From Micropruina sonneratiae (GTDB lineage Bacteria; Actinomycetota; Actinomycetes; Propionibacteriales; Propionibacteriaceae), in NCBI RefSeq assembly GCF_025972045.1, contig NZ_JAPDHX010000002.1:186001-250000 (forward strand): a DNA stretch of 64,000 nucleotides, given 5' to 3'. Position numbers and translations under genes: made by a program. A model generated the notes under the pieces. That model was not told the origin of the DNA. It saw only the letters and a list, made by a program, of their open reading frames with translations, and ran no database searches. Positions 55,282-63,372 of this stretch are shown piece after piece; the first letter of the stretch is position 1, and each line of letters starts with the position of its first letter.

Positions 55282-56029
55282 TCAGCCCAGGCCGATGGAT
55301 CCCCGCGACGTGCCGGGCGCCATCGGCGAGGGCAGGGCATCGGCGTCGGGGGTGTAGCCCGGGGGTGCCAGCACCGGCTTGGCGGCTCCGGTGAGGAAGT
55401 CGTCGTATCCCTCGGGGAACCGGGCGCGGCCCTGCACCAGGCAGTCATGGTTGCCGTAGACGCTCAGCCAGGGCACCCCCACACCGGGGCTGGTGAACGG
55501 CCCGGCGGCCCGCTGGACCACGCCCGAGACGGCCGGGAAGCCCTTCGCCGACCACGCGTCTGCCGAGCCTGGTTGGGGGTGCCAGTACGCCGGGTCGGGG
55601 CCGCCGGTGGGGCTGGCGGGATGTCCGACGCCGAGGTCGGTGGGGTCGATGGTGCCGCCGTCCGGGGCCCGCAGGTAGGCGTCCAGCTCGTTGGCCTGGG
55701 CGCTGTCGACGTTGTCGCCGGTGGTCACCAGCACGTCGACGGGGGGTACGCCCGCTGAGATCCCGTGCCGTCTGGGCGACCATCGCGAGCGCCTGCCACT
55801 GCAGGAACTCTGAGGCCGGTAGGCGGGCAGCATCCGCTGCCACGCCGGATCGCCGTCGAACCGCTGCAAAAATTCGGTGGGCTGGGGGGGAGCAGGTCGG
55901 CCAGTTGGAAGTCGGTGATCTGCACCAGCCCCAGCAGTCCGGTGACCGCGGCGTCCGGGCCATCGGTGGCGACCGGGCCGGCCAGGTCGGGACGCCGCAG
56001 GTGCGGTCGCTGCAGCACGCACGGAGCAC
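55282..56029 (-). pseudogene. remnant of a TIGR03767-like metallophosphoesterase
   Basis: Pieces in three minus-strand frames read in order: AAVTGLLGLVQITDFQLADL, TEFLQRFDGDPAWQRMLP, ASEFLQWQALAMVAQTARDL, and then VDVLVTTGDNVDSAQANELD, LSVYGNHDCLVQG and a stop. GDN and GNHD are the metal-binding motifs of calcineurin-like phosphoesterases. At least three frameshifts break the N-terminal half, and the protein stops well short of family length, losing the later GHxH metal site. It is non-functional as read. A sequencing error cannot be excluded for the shifts, but not for the truncation. Confidence 0.65.
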
Positions 56030-56104
56030 GGACGCGACGGACGTGGGACGAGCGCCGGCCGCGCCGGGCCGGACCTCAGTGCCCGGCCGGCGCCCGGCCG
56101 GACC

Positions 56105-57331
56105 TCAGTGCTCGGCCGGCGGGGCGGCGACCGGGGCCGGCTGGCCGATGTCGGCGAGCAGGTCGAGATACCACTGCTGGGTGATATCGAACGGCTTGCC
56201 GCCCTTGATCCGGTCGAACGCGATCGCGGTCAGCACGTCGCCGTTCTCCTCGTCGTGGCCGATCACACCGGACTCGCCGCGCAGCGCGGTGTCGACGGCG
56301 AGATCGGTCATCGAATGAATCAGGTCCAGGTCGTACTGGTTGGACGCCGCCGACCGCGAGTAGTAGCCGGACTTCTGCACCAGGGTCTTCTCGGCGTCCA
56401 ACATCTCGGCGAACTGCTGGCCGAACCAGGCGCCGGGGTTGACCTTGTCGAGCCGGATGTGGCCGAAGGCGTCACGCGGCACCTCCTGGCCGGCCTTCTC
56501 CATCTCGGCGACGATGCTCTCCACGCCCGCACCCTCGGAGACGAAGATGTTCACGTTGCCGACGGTGTCCATCACCTCGTGCAGCCGGGCCGCCTCGGCC
56601 TCCAGGTCGATCACCGCTTCGGGGACGAAGACCGCGTGCACGTCCCACGCCTTGGCGTCCAGGCCGATCTCGGGCAGCCACTCGGTCTGCGTCAGCCATT
56701 GGCGGTACTTGCGCGCGGTGGCGGCGGTGAGCCAGCCACAGTTGCGTCCCATCACCTCATGGACGATCAGCAGCCGCGACCCGGCGTTGTGCTCGGCCAG
56801 CACGTTGCGGCTGAACCGCGCCCCCATCTCGGCGGCGGTATCGGCGCCGAGCGACTGCCGGATCGGGATCACGTCGTTGTCGATCGTCTTGGGCAGCCCG
56901 ACCACGGTCAGGCCGTAGTCGTTGCCGGCCAGGTAGGCGGCCAGGTCGGCGGCGGTGGTGTTGGTGTCGTCGCCGCCGATGGTGTGCAGCACGTCCACGC
57001 CGTCGGCGACCAGCCGGTCGGCGGCCACCTTCAACGGGTCGTCGCCCTCGGCCACCAGTCCGCGCTTGACCAGGTCCTTGGCGTTGGTCAGCTTCACCCG
57101 CGAGTTGCCGATCGGCGAGCCGCCGAACAGCTCCAGCAGGTGCGCCTTCTCGCGCACCGCAGGGCCCACCTCGAGAAAGTCCCCGCTGAGCAGGCCCTGG
57201 TAGCCGTGCCGGTACGCGATGATCTCGATCTCGGGCGCGACCGCGGTGTAGCGCTGGATGAGACCGCCGATCGCGGTGGATAGGCAGGGAGCGAAACCGC
57301 CGGCGGTGAGCAGCGCGACCTTGTGAACCAT
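56105..57331 (-). CDS. pfp: pyrophosphate-dependent 6-phosphofructokinase
   Basis: Phosphorylates fructose-6-phosphate reversibly with PPi instead of ATP. 408 residues. The diagnostic residues are Asp in GGDD (119-122, GGDDTNTTA), where ATP enzymes have Gly, and Lys148 in LPKTIDNDVIP, which blocks ATP. LLTAGGFAPCLSTAIG starts the fold and HEVMGRNCGWLTAATA binds substrate. PPi-PFK is the main glycolytic PFK of propionibacteria (about 404 aa in P. freudenreichii), which supports the taxonomic guess. A TAGGCT box lies 37 nt upstream and AAAGG precedes ATG 57331. Confidence 0.93.
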   Translation of the reverse strand: MVHKVALLTAGGFAPCLSTAIGGLIQRYTAVAPEIEIIAYRHGYQGLLSGDFLEVGPAVREKAHLLELFGGSPIGNSRVKLTNAKDLVKRGLVAEGDDPLKVAADRLVADGVDVLHTIGGDDTNTTAADLAAYLAGNDYGLTVVGLPKTIDNDVIPIRQSLGADTAAEMGARFSRNVLAEHNAGSRLLIVHEVMGRNCGWLTAATARKYRQWLTQTEWLPEIGLDAKAWDVHAVFVPEAVIDLEAEAARLHEVMDTVGNVNIFVSEGAGVESIVAEMEKAGQEVPRDAFGHIRLDKVNPGAWFGQQFAEMLDAEKTLVQKSGYYSRSAASNQYDLDLIHSMTDLAVDTALRGESGVIGHDEENGDVLTAIAFDRIKGGKPFDITQQWYLDLLADIGQPAPVAAPPAEH

Positions 57332-57368
57332 GGACTGTGGCCTTTCTGGCGGGGGAGGACGTCGTTCG

Positions 57369-57374
57369 TCAGCC
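57369..57374 (-). promoter_or_regulatory. -10 box for PPi-phosphofructokinase
   Basis: TAGGCT on the minus strand, 37 nt before ATG 57331, giving a short leader with AAAGG. Confidence 0.4.
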
Positions 57375-57406
57375 TAGTGCGGCAGCCGTTGCCTCGCACG
57401 CTCGGA

Positions 57407-57415
57407 CCTGTGGAC
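57407..57415 (-). other. single DnaA-type box TTGTCCACA
   Basis: TGTGGACAA on the plus strand is the exact complement of the actinobacterial DnaA-box consensus. It lies in the gap between divergent PPi-PFK and the Tad-like gene. A single 9-mer could be chance. Confidence 0.35.
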
Positions 57416-57442
57416 AACCCCCCACTAGGGCACCGGGTTGGG

Positions 57443-57448
57443 CACACT
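57443..57448 (+). promoter_or_regulatory. -10 box for the Tad-like gene (leaderless)
   Basis: CACACT lies 6 nt before GTG 57455. Confidence 0.4.
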
Positions 57449-57454
57449 GGTGGC

Positions 57455-57859
57455 GTGGATGCCAAGCGACACCGTGACGAGCGTGGCCAGGCGCTGTCGG
57501 CCTTCGTCGTGGTGGTCGTCCTGGCGCTGCTGCTGGTCGCCGGCCTGGTGATCGACGGCGGTCGCAAGAGCGCCGCCGACCGTCGCGCCGAACTCACCGC
57601 CGCGGCAGCCGCCCGCTCGGCGGCCGACGCGACCGCCGCGCAGCGTCAGGCCGGACGCCGTCCCGACACCGCCTCCGCGGTGGCGGCCGCCCGCGAGGTG
57701 CTGGCCGCCGAGCCCGGCGTACGGGGCAGTGTGACCGTGGCGGCCGACGGCACGGTCCGCGTGATCACCTCGACCAGCGTCGACACCCTGCTGCTCAGCC
57801 TGATCGGCATCAACCGGCTCGAGGGTCACGGGGACGCCTCGGCACAGCTCTTCGACTGA
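57455..57859 (+). CDS. Tad/Flp-type secreted pseudopilin-like protein
   Basis: 134 residues. The basic start and ERGQALSAFVVVVVLALLLV give a type IV pilin-like N-terminal helix (QA.S/G...V pattern of TadE/TadG-like proteins), followed by GLVIDGGRKSAADRRAE and a small soluble domain with VRGSVTVAADGTVRVITSTS. In actinobacteria such proteins go with Flp pilus or Tad secretion genes, but none is in this window, so it is an orphan. GTG 57455 is set by the -10 box, rejecting a longer frame. Confidence 0.72.
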   Translation: MDAKRHRDERGQALSAFVVVVVLALLLVAGLVIDGGRKSAADRRAELTAAAAARSAADATAAQRQAGRRPDTASAVAAAREVLAAEPGVRGSVTVAADGTVRVITSTSVDTLLLSLIGINRLEGHGDASAQLFD

Positions 57860-57900
57860 GCGGTCGGGCGGGCCCGGGCCACGTTGTCGCCGCGACCGAG

Positions 57901-57947
57901 CGCCGGCACCGGAATCCGCTGACGGGTTTCGAACGGTCGTGCCGGCG
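57901..57947. terminator. hairpin between convergent Tad-like gene and malY
   Basis: CGCCGGCAC (57901-57909) and GTGCCGGCG (57939-57947) are perfect complements around a 29-nt loop. Likely bidirectional terminator. Confidence 0.55.
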
Positions 57948-57950
57948 GGC

Positions 57951-59087
57951 TCAGGCCGCCTGGCGGCGCAACGAGGACGCCATCCGCTCCACGGCCCGGG
58001 TGATCAGCGCCGGCGAGGCCGCCAGGTTGATCCGGACGAACTGCGCATGCGCGGGGGAGAAGTCCCGGCCAGGTGAGAACGCCACCCTGCCGGTCTCGAG
58101 GAAGTGCCGCACCGGCAGCGCCAACCCGAGTTCGGTGCAGTCCACCCAGGCCAGGTAGGTGCCCGGCTGCGGGGTGTAGCGGGCGCCGGGCACCAGGTTG
58201 TGCAGCAGGTCGCTCAGCAGTTGCTTGTTCGCAGCCACCTCGACGCAGACCTGGTCGACCCACTCCTGCCCGTGCCGCAGGGCGGCGGTGTGTGCGATCG
58301 ACCCCAGGTGCCCGGTGGACTGGCCCGCCAGCGGGGGCAGGGCATCGAGGACGTCGACCGCATCACGTCCGGCGACGTAGAGGCCGGCCTTGAACGCCGC
58401 CAGGTTCCACGCCTTGCCGGCCGAGACGACCACGACCGCCCGCTGCGCGGCCGGCACGCTCAGGGTCGGCACGAAGGTGGTGCCCGGGTCGACCAGCCAG
58501 GCGTGGATCTCGTCCACGATCAGCCGGACGCCGTTGGCGTCGCACAGCTCGGCGACGGCCGCCAGCTCCTCGGCGGTGTGCACCGTTCCGGTCGGGTTGT
58601 GCGGCGAGCAGAGCAGGAAGGCGGTCACGTCGTCGGCCGCGAAGGCCTCGGCCAGGGCGTCCAGGTCGAGGCGTCCGGCCGGGCTCAGCGGCACCGGCAC
58701 CGTCCGCCGCCGGTAGCCCCCGGTCACCTGCCAGAAGGGTCGGTAGACGGGCGCGGTGATCACCACTCCCTCGCCGGGGTTGGTGACGGCCTCGAGCACG
58801 CACAGCACCGCGTTCATCACGTCGCCGCCTCGTCGCACCTGGTCGGACGCCAGTTCCAGGCCCCAGCGCGAGGACGCCGTTGCGCGGTAGGCGTCGGCGT
58901 ACCCGGTGCCGTGGGGGTAGCCGGTGTCGCCGTTGTCGAGGGCCTCCTCCAGCGCCCGGCGGACGGCCGGGATGACCGCGGTGTCCATCTCGGCCACCCA
59001 CAACGGCAGCACGTCGGGGTCGTAGGTGCGCCACTTCAGGCTTTGTCGCTGTCGCAATTCGTCCTCGGTCAGCGAAAAGATCGTCAT
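57951..59087 (-). CDS. MalY/PatB-type aminotransferase (C-S beta-lyase)
   Basis: 378 residues, fold type I. LPLWVAEMDTAVIPAV matches the MalY/PatB start, then GDTGYPHGTGY, NPGEGVVITAPVYRPF, CSPHNPTGTVHTAEEL, IVDEIHAWL, the PLP lysine in VVVSAGKAWNLAAFKAG, and FVRINLA with the carboxylate-binding Arg. These enzymes cleave cystathionine or cysteine conjugates to a thiol, pyruvate and ammonia. With the gamma-type enzyme at 44.3 kb, the window encodes both a possible beta- and gamma-acting transsulfuration enzyme. ATG 59087 is leaderless, with CAGAAT 6 nt upstream. Confidence 0.88.
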   Translation of the reverse strand: MTIFSLTEDELRQRQSLKWRTYDPDVLPLWVAEMDTAVIPAVRRALEEALDNGDTGYPHGTGYADAYRATASSRWGLELASDQVRRGGDVMNAVLCVLEAVTNPGEGVVITAPVYRPFWQVTGGYRRRTVPVPLSPAGRLDLDALAEAFAADDVTAFLLCSPHNPTGTVHTAEELAAVAELCDANGVRLIVDEIHAWLVDPGTTFVPTLSVPAAQRAVVVVSAGKAWNLAAFKAGLYVAGRDAVDVLDALPPLAGQSTGHLGSIAHTAALRHGQEWVDQVCVEVAANKQLLSDLLHNLVPGARYTPQPGTYLAWVDCTELGLALPVRHFLETGRVAFSPGRDFSPAHAQFVRINLAASPALITRAVERMASSLRRQAA

Positions 59088-59093
59088 GGTGGC

Positions 59094-59099
59094 ATTCTG
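59094..59099 (-). promoter_or_regulatory. -10 box for malY (leaderless)
   Basis: CAGAAT on the minus strand lies 6 nt before ATG 59087. Confidence 0.4.
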
Positions 59100-59149
59100 G
59101 CCGCTCCGGCCGGCGCACCGCGCCGGGTCTCGACAGGAGGCGATACACC

Positions 59150-59770
59150 GTGGCCCGCTACTTCGACGTCCATCCCGACAATCCGCAGCCCCGCGCCCTC
59201 GGCCAGGTCGCCGCCATCCTGCGCGACGGCGGGCTGGTGGCCTATCCGACCGATTCGGGTTACGCGCTCGGCTGCATGCTCGGCAACCGTTCGGGGCTGG
59301 ACCGCATCCGCGAGCTGCGCCACCTGGACGCCCGGCACAACTTCACCCTGGTGTGCAGCGAGTTCGCCCAACTGGGCCACTACGTGCAGATGAGCAACGA
59401 CGTGTTCCGGGCGATCAAGGCGGCCACGCCCGGCGGCTACACGTTCATCCTGCGGGCCACCCGGGAGGCGCCCAAGGTGATGCTGCAGCCCAAGAAGAAG
59501 ACCGTCGGCGTCCGGTTGCCGCCGCACGTCACCGCACTGGCGCTGTTGCACGAGCTCGGCGAGCCGTTGATGTCGAGCACGCTGCTGCTGCCGGGCGAGA
59601 CCGAACCGATGTCCGACGGCTGGACGGTGAACGACCAGGTGGGGCACGCGCTGGACGCCGTGCTCGACTCGGGCGACTGCGGCACCGAGCCGACCACCGT
59701 CATCGATCTCACCGGCGACGAGGTCGAGATCGTCAGGCGCGGCTCGGGCGATCCGGAGCTGTTCGAGTAG
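59150..59770 (+). CDS. YciO/Sua5-type threonylcarbamoyl-AMP synthase-like protein
   Basis: 206 residues of the YrdC fold. AILRDGGLVAYPTDSGYALG begins the domain, KNFTLVC-like ARHNFTLVCSEF and GGYTFILRAT follow, then VGVRLPPHVTALALL and LMSSTLLLPG. The pattern, with a Ser-containing loop and 206-residue length, fits YciO better than TsaC or Sua5. TsaC and Sua5 make threonylcarbamoyl-AMP for tRNA t6A37; YciO is a paralogue that may do the same reaction weakly. GTG 59150 has AGGAGG about 9 nt upstream. Confidence 0.82.
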   Translation: MARYFDVHPDNPQPRALGQVAAILRDGGLVAYPTDSGYALGCMLGNRSGLDRIRELRHLDARHNFTLVCSEFAQLGHYVQMSNDVFRAIKAATPGGYTFILRATREAPKVMLQPKKKTVGVRLPPHVTALALLHELGEPLMSSTLLLPGETEPMSDGWTVNDQVGHALDAVLDSGDCGTEPTTVIDLTGDEVEIVRRGSGDPELFE

Positions 59771-59783
59771 CCGCGGCGCGGCT
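59769..59783. terminator. short hairpin at the convergent yciO / response-regulator ends
   Basis: AGCCGC and GCGGCT pair around GGC across both stop codons. The convergent gap is only 12 bp. Confidence 0.4.
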
Positions 59784-60439
59784 CAGGCCGACACGTCGGC
59801 GGGATCGAGGCGGACGTAGTCGGCCGAGAAGCCGTGCCGCATCCCCCACGACACCGCCTGGGAGCGGCGCATCACGCCGATCTTGCGGTACGCCGAGCGG
59901 ATGTAGCTCTTCACCGAGTTCGGCGACAGGTACATGCCCTGGGCGATCTCGGCGTTCGACAGGCCCTGCGTGATCAGCGCGACCACTTCGCTCTCGCGGT
60001 AGGACAGGCCCTCCTCGCGGCCCGGCCAGTTGCCACCGGCGGGGTTCGCGGTCTTCGGCGAGGGGCTGACCACCACCTTGCCGGCGTGCACCTGCTCGAT
60101 CGCCTCGACCAGCTGCCGGGCGGGCAGGGTCTTGGACAGGTAGCCCGACGCGCCCTCCTGGGTGGCGCGCTCGATCAGGGCGGGCTGGAAGTTCCAGGTG
60201 TAGATGACGGTTCGGCCGATCAACGGATTGTGGATGACGCGCTCCACCCGCGGCACGTCGCCGGAGTGGGTGCCGAAGCTGTCGAACAGGGCCACGTCGA
60301 CCCGTTCGCGGACCTCACGCCCCGCGACCAGCTTCACCACCTCGATGCGCTCGGAGTAGTTGGCGAACATGTGGAGCAGCCCGGCCACGACCACCTCGTA
60401 GTCGTTCACCAGCGCCACCCTGATGGGACGTCTCTGCAC
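59783..60439 (-). CDS. NarL/FixJ-type response regulator, orphan
   Basis: 218 residues. The receiver domain (about 5-118) begins VALVNDYEVVVAGLLHMF, with N12-D13 where two acidic residues usually sit. Phosphoacceptor D53 is in VALFDSFGT and K104 in GYLSKTLP. The LuxR-type HTH (about 145-205) reads LSYRESEVVALITQGLSNAE and MYLSPNSVKSYIRSAYRKIG. There is no histidine kinase nearby. With one acid missing, phosphorylation may be weak or absent. GTG 60439 has an AATACT box 6 nt upstream, so it may be leaderless. Confidence 0.85.
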   Translation of the reverse strand: MQRRPIRVALVNDYEVVVAGLLHMFANYSERIEVVKLVAGREVRERVDVALFDSFGTHSGDVPRVERVIHNPLIGRTVIYTWNFQPALIERATQEGASGYLSKTLPARQLVEAIEQVHAGKVVVSPSPKTANPAGGNWPGREEGLSYRESEVVALITQGLSNAEIAQGMYLSPNSVKSYIRSAYRKIGVMRRSQAVSWGMRHGFSADYVRLDPADVSA

Positions 60440-60445
60440 GGGGCC

Positions 60446-60451
60446 AGTATT
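60446..60451 (-). promoter_or_regulatory. possible -10 box for the response regulator (leaderless)
   Basis: AATACT on the minus strand lies 6 nt before GTG 60439. It is a weak match. Confidence 0.3.
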
Positions 60452-60518
60452 TCACCCTCGACACCCCTTTTCGTTTGAGTGCCTACACCCCATTCGGTCG
60501 GGCTGTGCACCCGCCCGT

Positions 60519-61367
60519 TCAGGAGTCGTCGTCCTCGGGGTCGACGTAGGTGTAGCCTCCGGAGCCGTCCTCGAGCTCCGAGGCGTGATCAGGCACCTCC
60601 AACTGCAGGCTGCGGTCGGTGCGCCGGTAGCCGGTGGACGCGGGGCGCTTGGGCAGCTTGAGTTCCTCGCGTTCGACGTGCTGGTAGGGCACCGACGACA
60701 ACAGGTGGGCGATCATGTTGATCCGCGCGCGCTTCTTGTCCTCAGACTCGACGACGTGCCAGCGCGCCTCCGGTATGTCGGTGTGCACGAACATCTCGTC
60801 CTTGGCCCGCGAGTAGTCCTCCCAGCGGGTCAGCGACTCCAGATCGGTGGGGGAGAGCTTCCAGCGCCGCATCGGGTCGGTGAGCCGCGACTTGAACCGC
60901 TTCTCCTGCTGCTTGTCCGAGACCGAGAACCAGTACTTGCGCAGGATGATGCCGTCCTCGATCAGCATCCGCTCGAAGATCGGGCACTGCCGCAGGAAGC
61001 GTCGGTGCTCTTCGGTGCTGCAGTAGCCCATCACCCGCTCGACGCCGGCACGGTTGTACCAGGAACGATCGAACAGCTTGATCTGGCCGGCCGAGGGCAG
61101 GTGCTGGATGTAGCGCTGGAAGTACCACTGGCTCTGCTGCCGCTCGGTGGGGGCCGGCAGGGCCACCACCTGCGCGATGCGGGGGTTGAGGTACTCGGTG
61201 ATCCGCTTGATCGCGCCACCCTTGCCGGCGGCGTCCCGGCCCTCGAAGATCACCACCAGCCGCTGGCCCTGCTGCTTGATCCATTCCTGCATCTCGACCA
61301 GTTCGGACTGCAGCCGGTGCAGTTCCGACTCGTACAGATCCTTGTCGAGCTTGGACGCCTTCGTCAT
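60519..61367 (-). CDS. ppk2: polyphosphate kinase 2
   Basis: 282 residues, class I PPK2 P-loop kinase that moves phosphate between polyphosphate and nucleotides, usually in the NTP-making direction. Walker A is GRDAAGKGG (43-51), Walker B is FDRSWYNRAG (99-108), and the lid and basic substrate region follow. The C-terminal tail is acidic (ASELEDGSGGYTYVDPEDDD). ATG 61367 is placed by CACGAT 6 nt upstream. It would use polyphosphate stores and fits the CHAD protein and the PPi-PFK of this region. Confidence 0.93.
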   Translation of the reverse strand: MTKASKLDKDLYESELHRLQSELVEMQEWIKQQGQRLVVIFEGRDAAGKGGAIKRITEYLNPRIAQVVALPAPTERQQSQWYFQRYIQHLPSAGQIKLFDRSWYNRAGVERVMGYCSTEEHRRFLRQCPIFERMLIEDGIILRKYWFSVSDKQQEKRFKSRLTDPMRRWKLSPTDLESLTRWEDYSRAKDEMFVHTDIPEARWHVVESEDKKRARINMIAHLLSSVPYQHVEREELKLPKRPASTGYRRTDRSLQLEVPDHASELEDGSGGYTYVDPEDDDS

Positions 61368-61373
61368 GGACGT

Positions 61374-61379
61374 ATCGTG
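61374..61379 (-). promoter_or_regulatory. -10 box for ppk2 (leaderless)
   Basis: CACGAT on the minus strand lies 6 nt before ATG 61367. Confidence 0.4.
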
Positions 61380-61407
61380 CCGTACCCCGCGTCGGCCCAC
61401 CAGAGGG

Positions 61408-62835
61408 TCAGTGCGCGGCAAGAGGCACCTCGTCGGACGGCTGCGGCGCGCGCAGCAGGGCGATGGCGACGATGGCCAGCACCCACACCGCCCCCGCGCC
61501 CAGGAAGGCGGGGTGCGAACCGGCGAGCAGCGCCGCCTCGGGGGACGCGCCGGCGTCCAGCTGAGCGTGGGACTGGGCGGCGAACACCGTGACGAACACC
61601 GCGGTGCCGAGCGCGCCGGCGAGCTGCTGCACGGTGCCCACGATGGCCGACCCGTGGGTGTAGAGCGGCTTGGGCAGCGAACCGAGGGCGATGGTGAACA
61701 GGGGGGTGAAGATGAACGCGAAGGACGCGCTCATCGCCATGTGGCAGACGAGCACCACCCACCAGGGGGTCTGCGGCTGCAACGTCGACAGCATCCAGAA
61801 CACCGCGGCGATGACGACCGAGGCGGGCAGCATCAACGGCTTGGCACCGATCCGGTCGTACAACCGGCCCACCACGGGTCCCAGTACGCCCATCAGCAGG
61901 CCGCCGGGCAGCAGCATCAGCCCGACTCCCAGCGCCTCCAGGTGCAGTGCCCGCTGCAGCAGCAACGGCAACAGGATGATCGTGCCGAACAGCGCCATCA
62001 TCGCCAGCGCCATCACCACCAGGCTCATCGTGAACGAGCCGTGGCGGAAGGCCCGCAGGTCGAGCAGCGCCCGCTCGCGCAGCCGGAGCTGCCGCCAGAC
62101 GAAGGCCACCAACGCGACGCCGGCCAGCCCGAAGGCGAGGGCAGCCTCGGTGAGGGGTGCGCCGGCGTCCCCGATCAGGCTGAGCCCGTAGACCAGACCG
62201 CCGAAACCGATCACGGTCAGCGGGATCGACCACACGTCGAGGGGGATCGCGGCGGGCTCGTTGACGTCGGCGATCCGACGGACACCCAGCACCAGCATGG
62301 TGAGCGCGATCGGCACCATCAACGCGAACACTCCGCGCCAGTTGGTGAAGTGGAGCACCAGGCCGGACAGGGTCGGGCCGAGAGCCGGTGCCACCGAGAT
62401 GACCATCGACACATTGCCCATCACGGCGCCGCGATGCGCCGGCGGCACCACCTGCATGATGGTGGTCATCAGCAGTGGCAGCATCACCGCTGTTCCACTG
62501 GCCTGGACCACCCGGCCGGCCACCACCAGCGCGAAGCTCGGAGCCACCGCGCAGGCCAGCGTGCCGGCCAGGAACAGGCTGATGGCGAGCAGGAACGCCG
62601 ATCGGGTCGGGATGCGCTCCAGCAGCCAGCCGGTGACCGGGATCACCACGGCCATGGTTAGCAGGAAGGCGGTGGTGAGCCACTGCACCGTGCGCTCGTC
62701 GACACCCAGGTCGGTCATCACCGAGGTGAGCGCGACGTTCAGCGCGGTCTCGTTCAGGATCACCACGAACGTGGCGACCAGCAGGATCGTGATCACCGAG
62801 CGATCCCGCGCGGTGAGCCAGTGGCTGTCGGTCAT
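61408..62835 (-). CDS. MFS drug exporter, DHA2 (EmrB/QacA-like) family
   Basis: 475 residues with about 14 transmembrane helices. ILNETALNVALTSVMTDLGV is the start typical of DHA2 exporters. WLTTAFLLTMAVVIPVTGWL and LVVAGRVVQASGTAVMLPLL (motif C region) follow, then VLHFTNWRGVFALMVP. It would expel a hydrophobic compound in exchange for protons; the substrate is unknown. No regulator gene is adjacent. It is divergent from the VOC gene with 138 bp between them, and the weak upstream sequence shows no clear -10 box. Confidence 0.9.
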   Translation of the reverse strand: MTDSHWLTARDRSVITILLVATFVVILNETALNVALTSVMTDLGVDERTVQWLTTAFLLTMAVVIPVTGWLLERIPTRSAFLLAISLFLAGTLACAVAPSFALVVAGRVVQASGTAVMLPLLMTTIMQVVPPAHRGAVMGNVSMVISVAPALGPTLSGLVLHFTNWRGVFALMVPIALTMLVLGVRRIADVNEPAAIPLDVWSIPLTVIGFGGLVYGLSLIGDAGAPLTEAALAFGLAGVALVAFVWRQLRLRERALLDLRAFRHGSFTMSLVVMALAMMALFGTIILLPLLLQRALHLEALGVGLMLLPGGLLMGVLGPVVGRLYDRIGAKPLMLPASVVIAAVFWMLSTLQPQTPWWVVLVCHMAMSASFAFIFTPLFTIALGSLPKPLYTHGSAIVGTVQQLAGALGTAVFVTVFAAQSHAQLDAGASPEAALLAGSHPAFLGAGAVWVLAIVAIALLRAPQPSDEVPLAAH

Positions 62836-62960
62836 GCGTCGCCGTCCCGTCGTCGTGCCGCCCCATCTCCGAGCCGGGCAACGCTACGGCGCCTTTGGGC
62901 ACCGATCAAATCGGAGGCCGGGCCCGGCCACATCCTGGTCGCGCCGCCCGCCGATGCGTC

Positions 62961-62966
62961 TAGCCT
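62961..62966 (+). promoter_or_regulatory. -10 box for the VOC gene (leaderless)
   Basis: TAGCCT lies 7 nt before ATG 62974, rejecting a longer N-terminus. Confidence 0.5.
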
Positions 62967-62973
62967 GATCGCC

Positions 62974-63372
62974 ATGTCGATCGCCATCTCCCGTTGCTTC
63001 GTGGTCGTGCACGATGTCGAACTCGCCCTGGGGTTCTACGGTGATCTGCTGGGCCTGCAACTCCTCAACGACGTCGCCCAGGACACCTATCGCTGGGTGA
63101 CCCTCGCCGCACCCGGCCAGGAGGGGGTCGCTGTGGTGCTGAGCAACTACCTGGACGGTTCGCCCGCCGACATCGAGTCGGTGCGCGACCTGCTGGCCAA
63201 GGGGGCATTGAACGGGGTGCACTTCCGCGCCGACGATCTGGACGCGCTGTTCGACCGGCTGGTGGCGGGTGGCGCCGAGGCGCTCGAGCCGCCCACCGAC
63301 CAGTTCTGGGGAGTCCGGGACTGCGCCCTGCGCGACCCGTCGGGCAACGTGGTCAGGATCGACCAGGGCTGA
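62974..63372 (+). CDS. VOC-family (glyoxalase/bleomycin-resistance-fold) protein
   Basis: 132 residues with the paired beta-alpha-beta-beta-beta modules: SRCFVVVHDVELALGFYGDL, YRWVTLAAPGQEGVAVVLSN, VHFRADDLDALFDRLVAGGA and VRDCALRDPSGNVVRIDQ. The last is the usual metal-binding/dimer strand. The fold covers glyoxalases, dioxygenases and drug-binding proteins, so no reaction is claimed. The last 20 bp overlap the end of the convergent HD gene. Confidence 0.85.
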   Translation: MSIAISRCFVVVHDVELALGFYGDLLGLQLLNDVAQDTYRWVTLAAPGQEGVAVVLSNYLDGSPADIESVRDLLAKGALNGVHFRADDLDALFDRLVAGGAEALEPPTDQFWGVRDCALRDPSGNVVRIDQG

